Positions 43,411-54,900 of a stretch of DNA of 64,000 nucleotides are shown here, one piece after another (positions within the stretch are counted from its first letter, which is position 1; each line of letters opens with the position of its first letter). The stretch covers positions 178,242,942-178,306,941 of the forward strand of contig CM022302.1 in NCBI GenBank assembly GCA_011799875.1. Direction: 5' to 3'. The position numbers and the translations under genes are program-made. Under the pieces are notes generated by a model. It made no database searches. It saw nothing but the letters and a program-made list of their open reading frames with translations, and was not told where the DNA came from. Source of the DNA: Thinopyrum elongatum (Eukaryota; Streptophyta; Magnoliopsida; Poales; Poaceae).

Positions 43411-44067
43411 ATGACCGCGATGACCATCGCATTTCCCGCGACACGCAGGTTAACCTGCCTTCCGCCCATAATTACTGGTTCCCGATGTTCTCCGGTGGCG
43501 CCATCACCCAACTCGCCCTATCCTCATAAGCCCCCACCGGCCCGACGTCGCTCGCCACTTGCCCTCGCTCTCAACACGTCCGTCATCCCCTCGCTCGTCC
43601 GCAATAGGCGACGCCGGAGGCGGTCACCACCGGAACTAGTGTTCGATTTTTCACTGGAAGGCAGACGGAGGGAGGAGGCATTCTATCGGTCTTTAGATGG
43701 CAATGCAGAGTATGAGGACTTGTTGGAGCGCGACCGCCTGGCAGAGGAGCAGTGTATCGCCGATTTGCGCCGCCAGCGGGGCATGGAGCAGCAGTGCACC
43801 GACGCTCTAAGTCACGAGCAAAGCGCCCGCAACTGGGCCAACTACGTGGAGGCCGGCGCCCGGCAAATAGCCCTGGAGGCTGTCGGGCACGCACGCGTTC
43901 ACGACGCCGAATTTTACTACCAGCGCGTCAAGTGGGTTTCCTGCTTAGAAGCCGAAGCTTTGGTGGACCATGCTGGCATGGAAAGGGCCAACGCGCGCGA
44001 GCAACGCGCCCTATCGCACCTCTGGCAAGTCCGAGATGAGGAGGAGGATGTCGGTGCCGGCGTTTAG
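43411..44067 (+). CDS. Uncharacterised protein with Arg-rich start and helical C-terminal half
   Basis: An uninterrupted frame of 218 codons, the only intact non-transposon frame of this length in the window. The first 70 residues are Pro/Arg/Ser-rich, including a run of six Arg near residue 67, and could be a transit peptide or disordered tail. From about residue 80 the protein is strongly charged and probably forms long helices (GRRREEAFYRSLDGNAEYED, then LAEEQCIADLRRQRGMEQQ, then AREQRALSHLWQV). The C-terminal half has regular codon use, while the N-terminal part could be leader read by chance, so a later start is possible. No known domain was recognised. It may be a low-copy gene or a member of a dispersed grass family. 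Confidence 0.5.
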   Translation: MTAMTIAFPATRRLTCLPPIITGSRCSPVAPSPNSPYPHKPPPARRRSPLALALNTSVIPSLVRNRRRRRRSPPELVFDFSLEGRRREEAFYRSLDGNAEYEDLLERDRLAEEQCIADLRRQRGMEQQCTDALSHEQSARNWANYVEAGARQIALEAVGHARVHDAEFYYQRVKWVSCLEAEALVDHAGMERANAREQRALSHLWQVRDEEEDVGAGV

Positions 44068-45296
44068 CGTGTACCGCAGATGGCTGCCGGCATCGTCTAG
44101 TTAGCTAAGAGTAAGTTAGTACTTGTACACTACTAGAGTATTAGTGGGAGTAGATAGTTAACTTGGCTATGATGGTTGTCAACATGGAAGTTCAGTACTC
44201 TATATCTGGATCAGACCTGTTGCTTTGCTCTGAATGTTAAACTTTCCATTTGAACGTATGGAATGGGTTGTTATTTTTTTAAATGGGTTGTATTTGTCCG
44301 CCACGGGTTTAGAGGCTGACTTGTGGGCCTACTAGGTTGACGCGTACACAATTAGGAGATGATTGTATGTGGAGAGGTTGACAGCAGGGACCCACCAAGG
44401 TCATGGCAGTACAAAAGCAAGTGCCTCCTTATTTCAAGCCAAAAAAATGGTTCCTCCTAATGGATATCTGACATCTGGGTCCCATGCCATTGTCAACGTA
44501 GTCAATAAACGAGAGACTTGCACAACGAGCGGCTGACACCAGGGACCCAGCAGCTTGCCCAGTTCTTTTTGTTTTTGAGACGGAAGCAGGGTGTCAATTG
44601 GGCTGTGCGGGGCACTCTGGCCTGTCTAGCCAGCCTTTTATTTTATGTTTACCACAAGACCAGCCCAGTAGTTTTTTTTTTCTTTCTGAAAATGGCTAGC
44701 CCAATTTTTTGCTCTTTTGCAGAATACCTAACCGAGGCCTACTTGCTTTCTCAGCCCTGCTAGGCTGCAAATCTTTCAAGATGAGGAGAGTTTTATTCGG
44801 CTTGCCCAGAAAATGGGTTATCAGTAATGAGAAATGTGTTGTACATTTTTAAAACACATCAAACCGGCAATTAGTTTCAAATTTCTTTTTTTTCATCTCA
44901 AGATTTTAAATTCCGTTGATTTTTATGCGTGGACAATTATTTGGATTTTATATTGATATAAATTTATTTTTCAAATTAGTTTGAATGTGACTCGAAATTT
45001 TGGGATTAAAAACTGTTGGGACCGCACCGAAATATGCAAAATTTCGTATAATTTTTTAACGGTGGCCACAATATGGGCTATAATGCTAACAAAAACAATA
45101 TGGGCTCCAAAAAATTCGTTAAGAATTAGCAAATGGGCTGTAAATTATTAGAAATAATGGCAGATGGGCTGTATGCTGTTTTCCACAGATTTGAGGCTGA
45201 CTTGTGCACCTACTATAGGTTGACGCATAGGCTTTCCTAAAAAAAGGTTGACGCACACGCAACGCCGTGTCAACTTAGTCAACACACGAGAGCAGT
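44068..45296. other. Non-coding repetitive sequence
   Basis: GAGGCTGACTTGTG plus CCTACTA occurs at 44,312, 45,191 and (interrupted) 50,559. ATGGGCTGTA-type motifs recur near 45,075-45,175. No gene was seen. Confidence 0.45.
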
Positions 45297-45622
45297 GACT
45301 GTTGGATGTCCATCCAATGGCTATCGTGCTTCTTCAATCTCTGCTCTTCCTGCTCCAGCCGCTCAAACAAGCGTCGGCGGGACTGCCTGCTCCCTCCTCC
45401 CACGGCCGGCTGTGCTGCTGCGCAGGCCTGACCGCCCCACCGTACTCCCATCGCTGGCCTAGCCATCCCTATACTCACCCAGACCTCCTGTTATTCTCCG
45501 ACAACGGCAGCCTCACACTACAGCCGAAGCAGTAAACCCTCGTACTCCCCTCCGCATGGGAAACAACTGCCGAGTCTTCCCCGGCTCCTAGTCATTCCCT
45601 TCCTAGGCCTCGCCGTCGTCCC
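45297..45622 (+). repeat. Host repeat, copy 1, interrupted by the LTR element
   Basis: From GGATGTCCATCCAATGG on, it is similar over about 300 bp to 50,650-50,940 (landmarks CGTGCTTCTTCAA, GGCTGTGCTGC, CAGGCCT, CCGCCCC, CCCTCGTACTC). The LTR element entered near its end; GTCCC at 45,618-45,622 is the left target copy. Confidence 0.7.
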
Positions 45623-46569
45623 TGTAGGAGATATGCCCTAGAGGCAATAATAAATGTTATTATTTATCTCCGTGTTCATAATTAGGTTTATGTTCCATGC
45701 TATAACTGCTGTGGTTCCCGAGCCCGTATATCCATAAAGGCTCTGGGGAAAACCCATGTGCACGTGTGGAATAATAAACGGTAAAATGTATTCCTAGTCA
45801 TGCCTCTAAGACTAGCTCAAGTGTTGCATGATGATTATGTTTTCCCAATCATAGGCATGTCTATGCCAGCAACTTTGAGGGCACAAATGTTAGAAGAACA
45901 TTTGTGTTGAATCGACCCGATTGATGTTATGCTATGAGATACATTCGTCACAAGTTAATGGTTAATAACGCAGAGATGGTTAATGTTTGCATAATTCCTT
46001 AGACCATGAGAGTATCGAGTTTCTTCATGCTTGCTTCATGAACTTTGGGGTTTGTTAAACGTCATCCGTAAATGGGTGGCTATTACGGCGGCTTACGGGT
46101 TCATGGAAAAGTATGTCAAGTAACTTGATAGCTCAAGATTGGGATTTGCTCCTACGGCGATGGAGAGATATCTCTGGGCCCTCTCGGTGTTACGGTATCC
46201 ATCATCGTCTGGCCAGACACTTTGTGATTTGATCACGGGGATGCCGGAACACGGTAACGAGAAAAGAGAACAATACCGGTAACGAGGTAACTAGCATAGT
46301 GGACAAGTTGTTGATCCACGGGAATGCTAACATGTCTCACCTTGGGTATTTGTAACATATCGCGAAGCAACATGAATAGCACACGGCAACTGGAGGTTCA
46401 CTCGAATATTCATTCGTGTGGGTATAGGGGTCAATATGGGTGTCCACGGCTCCGATGCTGATCATTGATCGGAAAGTGTTCCGGTCATGTCTATACTTCA
46501 CCGAACCTATAGGGTCACACGCTTAAGGGTCATCTATCTGTTGAACGCTAGATAGGGAGTCTGAGAGAA

Positions 46570-46915
46570 AGTCACCGAAAATGTTTCGGAGACAACGGAA
46601 GAGTTCCGAGAGAGAGAACACCGAAAGAGTTTCGGTAAAACTGAAAAGTTGTTTCGGAATATATTATTTGGTCAAAAAGGGTTTCGGCACCGCCTGGAAA
46701 TTTTCAGAGGATGCCAGAATTGGTCTGGGAACTTCTGGGAATTTTCGGAGAGAAAAACCGGAAATGTTCCGAAACTGCCGTAACCGCTGTTAATGCTTTC
46801 CGCTGATGAAAACCACCGCATCGAAAATGTTTCGGATCATGCCCAGAATAATTTTAGAGGGTGCCGAAAATGTTCTGGGACTTTTTGGAATTTTTCAGAA
46901 AAAGTTTCGCGGAAA
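46570..46915. repeat. Cluster of CCGAAA/TTTCGG motifs in the LTR upstream region
   Basis: About ten CCGAAA or TTTCGG sites in 350 bp, several as close inverted pairs such as CCGAAAATGTTTCGG (46,576) and CCGAAAGAGTTTCGG (46,622). The same cluster is at about 49,016-49,350 in LTR 2. It lies 300-600 bp before the TATA box. Confidence 0.8.
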
Positions 46916-47193
46916 ACATCTTGTCTCAGCGCGAGGGGACAAGATCCCACGAATCGGGGGTTGCATGTTTGGTGGCTTTTTGTCTAGGGAGCATGCATGT
47001 TTCATGGAGACATGTTGGTGGCTTGTTGGGGGGGCCCTCCCCCATGGGGAGACAAGGTGTGGGCCGGCCCAAGGGCTGCCATGGTGGTGTCCCCTTGGTG
47101 CCCCCCTTGTGTTACCATTATGCCCTTTCATGTGTGACATGAAGCTTGGGTATTTTGGTATTTCAACATCCCACCCCACCCCTTGCCTTGGCC

Positions 47194-47200
47194 TATAAAA
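47194..47200 (+). promoter_or_regulatory. TATA box of LTR 1
   Basis: CCTATAAAAGGAGGAG, matched at 49,636-49,642 in LTR 2. It predicts transcription from about 47,225. Confidence 0.75.
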
Positions 47201-47404
47201 GGAGGAGAAGGGGCTGCCATTCTCCCCATCCCTTGCTCTCATACACATGCCAAGATGTTATCTGGCTTCTCTCTCCCTCCCACGAAAAGAGTTTCGTAGA
47301 GCCGAAAGGCTGTCTGGGTTCCGGCAGGAACTAGTTCTGGACGGCGAAGCCCTGCCGGATAGGTGACACCGTATGTGTGCAACTCTGTAGAGAGGTCGTA
47401 GTTT

Positions 47405-47600
47405 CGATCTTAGTGCCCGAGGGGCTGTTCGAGAGTGCCTCCCGAAGGGCTGTCCAAGTGACGGTCCGAGTTCTGTGAGTCCTCCTGAAGGGCTGTCCGA
47501 GTGACCGTTCGGTTTTCGAAGGTCCTCCCGAAGGGCTGTCCGTGACATCGTCCGGTGGACTGTTCGACCGCCTCCCGGAGGGCTGTCCGAAGGGAAGACG
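47405..47600 (+). repeat. Degenerate tandem repeat GAAGGGCTGTCCGAG in LTR 1
   Basis: Five units of about 35-50 bp, each with CTCCCGAAGGGCTGTCC or a variant, in the transcribed part of the LTR. LTR 2 has the same at about 49,847-50,040. Confidence 0.8.
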
Positions 47601-47795
47601 AGGGTATACATCCTCGCGGTTGGGAGGTTGTAAATCCTAGCTGCGGGGATCTGCACCGCCGATCGTCATCGACTCTACTTCCGCTGCGCTACGAGTCGGT
47701 AACGAAAATGATCAAACCATGTATGCAGTCTCCATAGTGGTCCTGGGCTGGTGCGTAGGGCGGAAAATTTTTGTTTTCTGCTGCGTTACCCTACA

Positions 47796-48064
47796 ACTAC
47801 TGCAGGTAGTTGCTCCGTAACTCAGTCTGAGGAATCCAGGTTCGACCTGTGATTCACATACATACAAAGCCAAGTCCACACAAAATATGAATTTTGTGAA
47901 AGCGTGAAAATGTGAGGATATGCAAAGATACACACGGAGCTGAAGTCGTCAGATCCGTTGGACATCAGGCTATACCACAAGCGAAGCATATTTACACCGG
48001 TGTGCCACAGGTGTAAAGTGCATTAGCATTAACTAGATTATTGACTCTAGTGCAAGTGGGAGTC
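47796..48064 (+). other. Interior of the non-autonomous element
   Basis: 269 bp without ORF. No TGGTATCAGAGC-type primer site follows LTR 1, where autonomous relatives normally have one. The right side keeps a polypurine tract at 48,053-48,064 (CAAGTGGGAGTC). The interior therefore looks like the 3' remnant of a larger one. Confidence 0.75.
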
Positions 48065-50237
48065 TGTAGGAGATATGCCCTAGAGGCAATAATAAATGTT
48101 ATTATTTATCTCCGTGTTCATAATTAGGTTTATGTTCCATGCTATAACTGCTGTGGTTCCCGAGCCCGTATATCCATAAAGGCTCTGGGGAAAACCCATG
48201 TGCACGTGTGGAATAATAAATGGTAAAATGTATTCCTAGTCATGCCTCTAAGACTAGCTCAAGTGTTGCATGATGATTATGTTTTCCCAATCATAGGCAT
48301 GTCTATGCCAGCAACTTTGAGGGCACAAATGTTAGAAGAACATTTGTGTTGAATCGACCCGATTGATGTTATGCTATGAGATACATTCGTCACAAGTTAA
48401 TGGTTAATAACGCAGAGATGGTTAATGTTTGCATAATTCCTTAGACCATGAGAGTATCGAGTTTCTTCATGCTTGCTTCATGAACTTTGGGGTTTGTTAA
48501 ACGTCATCCGTAAATGGGTGGCTATTACGGCGGCTTACGGGTTCATGGAAAAGTATGTCAAGTAACTTGATAGCTCAAGATTGGGATTTGCTCCTCCGGC
48601 GATGGAGAGATATCTCTGGGCCCTCTTGGTGTTACGGTATCCATCATTGTCTGGCCAGACACTTTGTGATTTGATCACGGGGATGCCGGAACACGGTAAC
48701 AAGAAAAGAGAACAATACCGGTAACGAGGTAACTAGCATAGTGGACAAGTTGTTGATCCACGGGAATGCCAACATGTCTCACCTTGGGTATTTGTAACAT
48801 ATCGCGAAGCAACAGGAATAGCACACGGCAACTGGAGGTTCACTCGAATATTCATTCGTGTGGGTATAGGGGTCAATATGGGTGTCCACGGCTCCGATGC
48901 TGATCATTGATCGGAAAGTGTTCCGGTCATGTCTATACTTCACCGAACCTATAGGGTCACACGCTTAAGGGTCATCTATCTGTTGAACGCTAGACAGGGA
49001 GTCTGAGAGAAAGTCACCGAAAATGTTTCGGAGACAACGGAAGAGTTCCGAGAGAGAGAACACCGAAAGAGTTTCGGTAAAACCGAAAAGTTGTTTCGGA
49101 ATATATTATTTGGTCAAAAAGGGTTTCGGCACCACCTGGAAATTTTCAGAGGATGCCAGAATTGGTCTGGGAACTTCTGGGAATTTTCGGAGAGAAAAAC
49201 CGGAAATGTTCCGAAACTGCCGTAACCGCTGTTAATGCTTTCCGCTGATGAAAACCACTGCATCAAAAATGTTTCGGATCATGCCCAGAATAATTTTAGA
49301 GGGTGCCGGAAATGTTCTGGGACTTTTTGGAATTTTTCAGAAAAAGTTTCGCGGAAAACATCTTGTCTCAGCGCGAGGGGACAAGATCCCACGAATCGGG
49401 GGTTGCATGTTTGGTGGCTTTTTGTCTAGGGAGCATGCATGTTTCATGGAGACATGTTGGTGGCTTGTTGGGGGGGCCCTCCCCCATGGGGAGACAAGGT
49501 GTGGGCCGGCCCAAGGGCTGCCATGGTGGTGTCCCCTTGGTGCCCCCCTTGTGTTACCATTATGCCCTTTCATGTGTGACATGAAGCTTGGGTATTTTGG
49601 TATTTCAACATCCCACCCCAACCCTTGCCTTGGCCTATAAAAGGAGGAGAAGGGGCTGCCATTCTCCCCATCCCTTGCTCTCATACACATGCCAAGATGT
49701 TATCTGGCTTCTCTCTCCCTCCCACGAAAAGAGTTTCGTAGAGCCGAAAGGCTGTCTGGGTTCCGGCAGGAACTAGTTCTGGACGACGAAGCCCTGCCGG
49801 ATAGGTGACACCGTATGTGTGCAACTCTGTAGAGAGGTCGTAGTTTCGATCTTAGTGCCCAAGGGGCTGTTCGAGAGTGCCTCCCGAAGGGCTGTCCAAG
49901 TGACGGTCCGAGTTCTGTGAGTCCTCCCGAAGGGCTGTCCGAGTGACCGTTCGAGTTTCGAAGGTCTTCCCGAAGGGCTGTCCGCGACATCGTCCGGGGG
50001 ACTGTTCGACCACCTCCCGGAGGGCTGTCCGAAGGGAAGACGAGGGTATACATCCTCGCGGTTGGGAGGTTGTAAATCCTAGCTGCGGGGATCTGCACCG
50101 CCGATCGTCATCGACTCTACTTCCGCTGCGCTACGAGTCGGTAACGAACATGATCAAACCTTGTATGCAGTCTCCATAGTGGTCCTGGGCTGGTGCGTAG
50201 GGCGGAAAATTTTTGTTTTCTGCTGCGTTACCCTACA
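48065..50237 (+). repeat. LTR 2 of the non-autonomous element
   Basis: Same length as LTR 1; TATA box at 49,636-49,642. Followed by the right target copy GTCCC. Confidence 0.93.
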
Positions 50238-50242
50238 GTCCC

Positions 50243-51300
50243 CGCCTTGGTGCTCTCGACGCGGCGTGGTCAACGTGGTCAAGGAATGACTTCCATCGGA
50301 AGAGGACTGTACATGGAGAGGCTGACAGCTGGGTCCACGGCCGCAGCAAGGAAGTGCCTCCTTATTACGTGCAAAATAATGATTCCTCCACCTGACAGCG
50401 GGGACCCACCGGAAGGGCCTTTGTATTTCGCAAAAAAAAATATTCCCCCCGCTGACAGCTCAGACCCACCAGCTATATCTTCGCACGCAAGGAAGTGCCT
50501 CCTTATTACGCACAAAAAAATGAATACCCCGGCTGCTAGGTGGGACCCACCATATTTGAAGGCTGACTTGTGGGCCTACTAAGTTAACGTGGACGCAGGG
50601 CTTTGTCAACTTAGTCAATATAAATGATTCTAGCTGCGGTGACCGTACGATGTCCATCCAACGGTTGTCGTGCTTCTTCAACCTCTGGTCTTCTTGCTCC
50701 ATCCGCCCAAACCATCGCGGGTCGTGCCGCCTGCTCCTGCCTCCCGTGGCTGGCTGTGCTGCCGTGCAGGCCTCACCGCCCCCTCCTACTCCAACCTCTG
50801 GCCAGGCTATCCCTCTACTCACCCACAAGCCCAGTTATTCTATGGCAACGGTAGCCTCACACCACAGCCGAACCAGTCAACCCTCGTACTCCTCTCTGCG
50901 TGGGCATCCACTGTCGCGTCTTCCCTGGCTCCGCGTTGTCCACCACCTTGGTGCTCTCGGCACGGCGTGGTCAACATGGTCAAGGAACAACTTCCATCGG
51001 AAGAGGACTGTACGTGGAGAGGCTGACAGTTGGGTCCACGGCTACAGCAAGGAAGTGCCTCCTATTACGCGTAAAATAATTATTCCTCCACCAAACAGCA
51101 GGGACCCACCGGAAGGGACTCTGTATTTTATGAAAAAAAAACATTTCCCCCCTGACAGCTGGGACCCACCAGCTACATCTCCACACTCAAGGAAGTGCGT
51201 CCATACTATGGGCAAAAAAAATGATTCTTCCCCCCTGGCAACTGGGACCCACCAGCTATATCTTCGCACGCAAGGAACCACTGGGACCCACCCGGTCGAA
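50243..51300 (+). repeat. Host repeat, continuation and second copy
   Basis: 50,243-50,640 continues the interrupted copy: TTGGTGCTCTCGAC, GCGTGGTCAACGTGGTCAAG, TCCATCGGAAGAGGACTGTA. From 50,650 the whole unit starts again and repeats these landmarks at 50,948-51,010. Within both, GGGACCCACC(A/G) and AAGGAAGTGC(C/G)TCC recur every 80-100 bp. Chance ORFs run through it; no protein domain seen. Confidence 0.65.
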
Positions 51301-51740
51301 GCGTATGAAGCATTGTATGTCTGGTCGCGAACGTGTACGTACATACTGGTCGATCGGTCTCTTTGCAGCGATGAACTGTGGCCGAGTAAGGAGCAGCACG
51401 TGTCGTAGTAGAGGCGCGGACATAGCAAGTCACGAAGTCCCGTCTATATCGTGTACACGTACGTACAGCCACGCTGCAAGAAAGTTAATACGGCTACGTA
51501 CGTACATACAGCTGGGGTCTCGAACGCGTACAGCGACATCGTCCTATTCATCGGAAGCCAACCGGCTGGGCCGCAACGGAGGAAACAGTGTCGTGTTCAG
51601 CGGGAGGCAACCGACTGGGTCGAAATACATCGTGTTCATCGGGAGCCAACCGGCTAGGACGGAACAGCCAAAACAAGGTCTGACATACCGTAGAATGGAG
51701 GAAACGGGCCTTCTATTCGATTGCGTACGGTCAAAACGGG
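51301..51740. repeat. CGTACG-rich sequence with GGGAGCCAACCGG repeats
   Basis: CGTACGTAC motifs cluster at 51,330-51,510. GGAAGCCAACCGGCTGGGCC (51,550), GGGAGGCAACCGACTGGGTC (51,601) and GGGAGCCAACCGGCTAGGAC (51,641) follow as a short tandem series. Confidence 0.6.
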
Positions 51741-51920
51741 GTCCTGTTCAACGGGAAGGGTCTGGCGTACCGCAAAACATAGGAAACAGACTTTTGTTCG
51801 AGTGCCTATGGTCGAAACAAGGTCCTGTTGATCAGGAGGGGTGTGGCGTACCGCAAAACGGAGGAAACGGACTTCTGTTGGAGCGCCTACGGTCGAAACG
51901 GGGTCCTGTTAATCCATCGT
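51741..51920 (+). repeat. 80-bp tandem repeat with GGTCCTGTT core
   Basis: Units start at 51,741, 51,821 and 51,901 (GGTCCTGTTCAACGGG, GGTCCTGTTGATCAGG, GGTCCTGTTAATCCAT). Two carry GGCGTACCGCAAAAC and GGAAACNGACTT(C/T)TGTT. A 323-codon frame spans the area because the units are nearly in phase; it is not judged a gene. Confidence 0.75.
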
Positions 51921-51996
51921 CTACTTCCTCGCTCCAGCCTCCACGGGCTACTGTTCATCCACCGTCGACCTCCTCCAGCCTCCACCAGCTACTATT

Positions 51997-54900
51997 TGTG
52001 GCACCCCGGCTCAAAGTAAACCGGAACGCCCCGTATTCCAGCCCAAGGACCAGTCTTCTGGAATACGGCACTGTTGGCATAGAACAAATCAGCTCTTTAT
52101 TACTATGGATATGGTTACAAAGGGTACAGGGATTACATCAGCACGGCGACACTACGCCTGCCCGGGGTAGCTCTATGCTAACAGCGAAGTAACATCTCTC
52201 GGCAGCGGAACAGCGATGACGGTGATGGACTCCACTCCGCAGGGCCTCTGGCTAGAACGCGTATCCTAGATCGCAAGCACAGGATCCTCGGCAAGCAAGC
52301 AATCACGGTATGACCTGCAAACTGGCATGACACGCTAGGTGAGTACTTTGAATGTACTCGCAAGCTCACAACAAACATCAGCATTAAGGCAAAACAACAT
52401 CATAGCAGTCAAGATTAACAAGCAGGGTTATCCAGCAAGATAACTTCTGAAGTAATTGCAATAAGGTAAAGTATATTTAATTCATACTCCGAATAATCTC
52501 AGGATCCAATCCAAACCTGTGCCAAGTCTAATCATGTGGTCATCCAACCACTCATTTCATAGCCATCCCATGGTTGACATATCAAATACCTGATACCGTC
52601 TGTACCACAAATAGGACAAACTTATTCTCTTCCGGGTTGTCTCACAACCCTCATAATACTCATGAACCACCGAGTACTTCCGATCTGACGAGTTCTTCCA
52701 TCATTATCACTACTATGGTTGACCACCTAGTGAGGTCTGGACGGACTGTCCAATACCGTGGACACGGCTATTCGAATAGATTTTACACTCTGCAGAGGTT
52801 GCGCACTTTACCCACACCATGGAGCACTGACCTCGTGATCCCATTCAGGTGGACCAGCGTTGCTCCAACGAAACCTGCCTGACCCGTGACTCTCTCATCG
52901 TACCACCAGCAATCGCATTCCCTCGGAGTCAAGCCTTGGGTGGCCCCTTGTCACCTCATGACACCTGCCACCGTCATGGCCAAACTATACTGTCCCAAAC
53001 GGGGACGCCGGCACAAAACTCAACTGGTCTCACAAGGTTATCGCCGCCTACCGGGCCAGGGTAGCGCGCACGCATAACCTTCCCTATCGGGTGGTACCGG
53101 TGAAAGAGCACGCGATCAGACCAAGTCAAGGCCGTCCCATACCGGCAAATGTTGCTGCACGGATAAGTCCGGACAGGTGACTCAAGGTCAACCATGAAAT
53201 ATCTAATCCCCGAATAATATTTCCGTCATGGCTGACACTCCGATAACCAGTATGCTTAAGCCACTGCTACTAATTCATTTCCACGAACTGCCGGATGAAC
53301 TCCAAATTAATCATAGACAGTGATCTCAACATCATAGTATCAACAAGTGGGTAAGCTACTAGTCACTATCAATCCGGTATTTAACATGATAGTCACCTAT
53401 CCGAGAATTAACTCAAGCATTGCACAATCCAATTCATCTCACAGATACTCATACTTGTTATGAAAGTAATTAGTTTGACTATGATATTGCAATGCAATTA
53501 TGCAGATGAGGGTTGTGGCTTGCCTGGGGATGAAGGATACATCGGGAAGGAGTGCGGAGAGTCCGCGGAAACGATCGCCGAAAACAGTTCCCTCTCAGAG
53601 GGGCTGTTTACAGACAAGGGCAAAATGGTCATTTCCATAGTAGGACCACATAGTGAAAATGATACCAACACAACGGGCTCGATGAGACAAAGACGTGGGC
53701 GTTGGATTCACCTTGATCGGAGTCTCAGATGAAAAGTTATAGCCATTTGAAGTCCAGGGACCGATCTGTAAAGATTTTATTCACAGACAAGCCCCTGGCG
53801 GTTAAAACCGAAAGCGCCTTCAGGCCGAGTACGTTTTCTGAAACAGAAAACGTAAACTTGGCCGCAGTTAGGTGAAAATGCGCTTTTCAAATAGGGAGAC
53901 GTATTTATAGAAATACGCCTCCACTTAAAATCCCGCGGGCCCGGGCGTTGACTTCTCCGTGTCACTGCCGCGCGGGGCCCACGAGCAGGGGCTCGGGGTC
54001 GTCTTCCCCGCGACGTCTCCTGCCTGGCCGAGGCAGGGGCCGGCCCCAACGGCGACCGCCGGCGACACGGGCCACCTCTGGTGGCGCTCCGCCTACCAGG
54101 ATGACCAGCGCGACGGGCCGCATCCATCCTCGTAGGTGGCGGCGCTCGGGGAGGACCGGAGCACGGGCGCCCCTAGTCATGGCGGACGGCGGCTCGGGTG
54201 CCGAAGGGCACGATGGCTACCGGCCACCGGAGGAAGGGACGAAGGTCGGAGGAGGGTCGTGGAGGTCCGGGGAGAGCCTTGGTGAGGGTAGGAGGGCGAG
54301 AGGGGGCTCGGGCATCTCCAATTTAGGAGGAGGCCGAAGTGGCAATGGCGACCAGAGGGCGACGAGGAGAGCTTCTCCAGCTCGGGGAAAAGGCTGGGCG
54401 GGACCAGAGGAGGATGGGGAGGTTGATGGTATGCTCAGAAGGGGCTCGGGCTGTGGCTATATATAGCCGGCCAAGGTGGAGGGGATAGGGATGGCCGCCG
54501 TGGCGGTCTAAGCCGCTTACTGGAGCTCGTGGCGACGTGGCTGGAGGGTTCCCGGCGTCGGCGAGCGGCCGACCTGATGAGCATTCACTACGACGCGATG
54601 GCTCAGGGAGGAAGGAGCCAACAGAGGGAGGTGACAGCTCGGTCACGGGCGAACAGGGTCTCGGCGGCGATCGCCGTGACGTGAAGAGGAAGAATCCGGA
54701 GGGGGAAAGACCTGGAGAGGGTGTACGTGGGTGCTGCGGAGCCAAATGACATGCTTGGACAAGCCAGGGAGGGCCGGAGTTGACCTCATGAAGGGTACAG
54801 TGCGCAGAGCGCGCGTTCTTCCCGTCGTCCACGTGGTCACCACGCCAAAATGCCCACTGGTGCATGCTTTAACCCAACACCTTGTCTTTTGTGTGACTCA

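Larger units (their letters stand above)
45623..47795 (+). repeat. LTR 1 of the non-autonomous element
   Basis: Begins TGTAGGAGATATG and ends GTTACCCTACA. U3 is long, with the TATA box about 1,570 bp in. All short ORFs in it recur in LTR 2 and have no recognisable domains. Confidence 0.93.
45623..50237 (+). mobile_element. Non-autonomous LTR retrotransposon with very short interior
   Basis: Two LTRs of 2,173 bp each (45,623-47,795 and 48,065-50,237) flank only 269 bp. The target duplication is GTCCC at 45,618-45,622 and 50,238-50,242. The first bases TGTAGGAGATATGCCCTAGA resemble the start of Angela/WIS-type Copia LTRs. By eye about 25 substitutions separate the LTRs (about 1%), so the insertion is recent, around half a million years at commonly used grass rates. 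No protein domain is encoded; mobilisation would need proteins from another element. The plus direction is inferred from the polypurine tract CAAGTGGGAGTC just before the second LTR. Confidence 0.93.

Noticed and set aside
46581..47656. ORFs of 60-132 codons on both strands in LTR 1, repeated at 49,023-50,098
   Set aside because: They lie in LTR sequence, overlap on both strands and carry no domain; their conservation simply follows from LTR identity.
51741..51920. Regular repeats resembling a CRISPR array
   Set aside because: Units vary throughout, there are no distinct spacers, no cas genes, and the DNA is clearly plant nuclear.
51221..52192. A 323-codon plus-strand ORF
   Set aside because: It is kept open by in-phase tandem repeats and runs across the boundary into the LARD LTR, so it cannot be an old gene.
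53777..54865. GC-rich ORFs up to 180 codons in the LARD LTR, repeated at 61,228-62,331
   Set aside because: Frames open on both strands at once in GC-rich DNA, with differences between the LTRs not biased to silent sites by eye.
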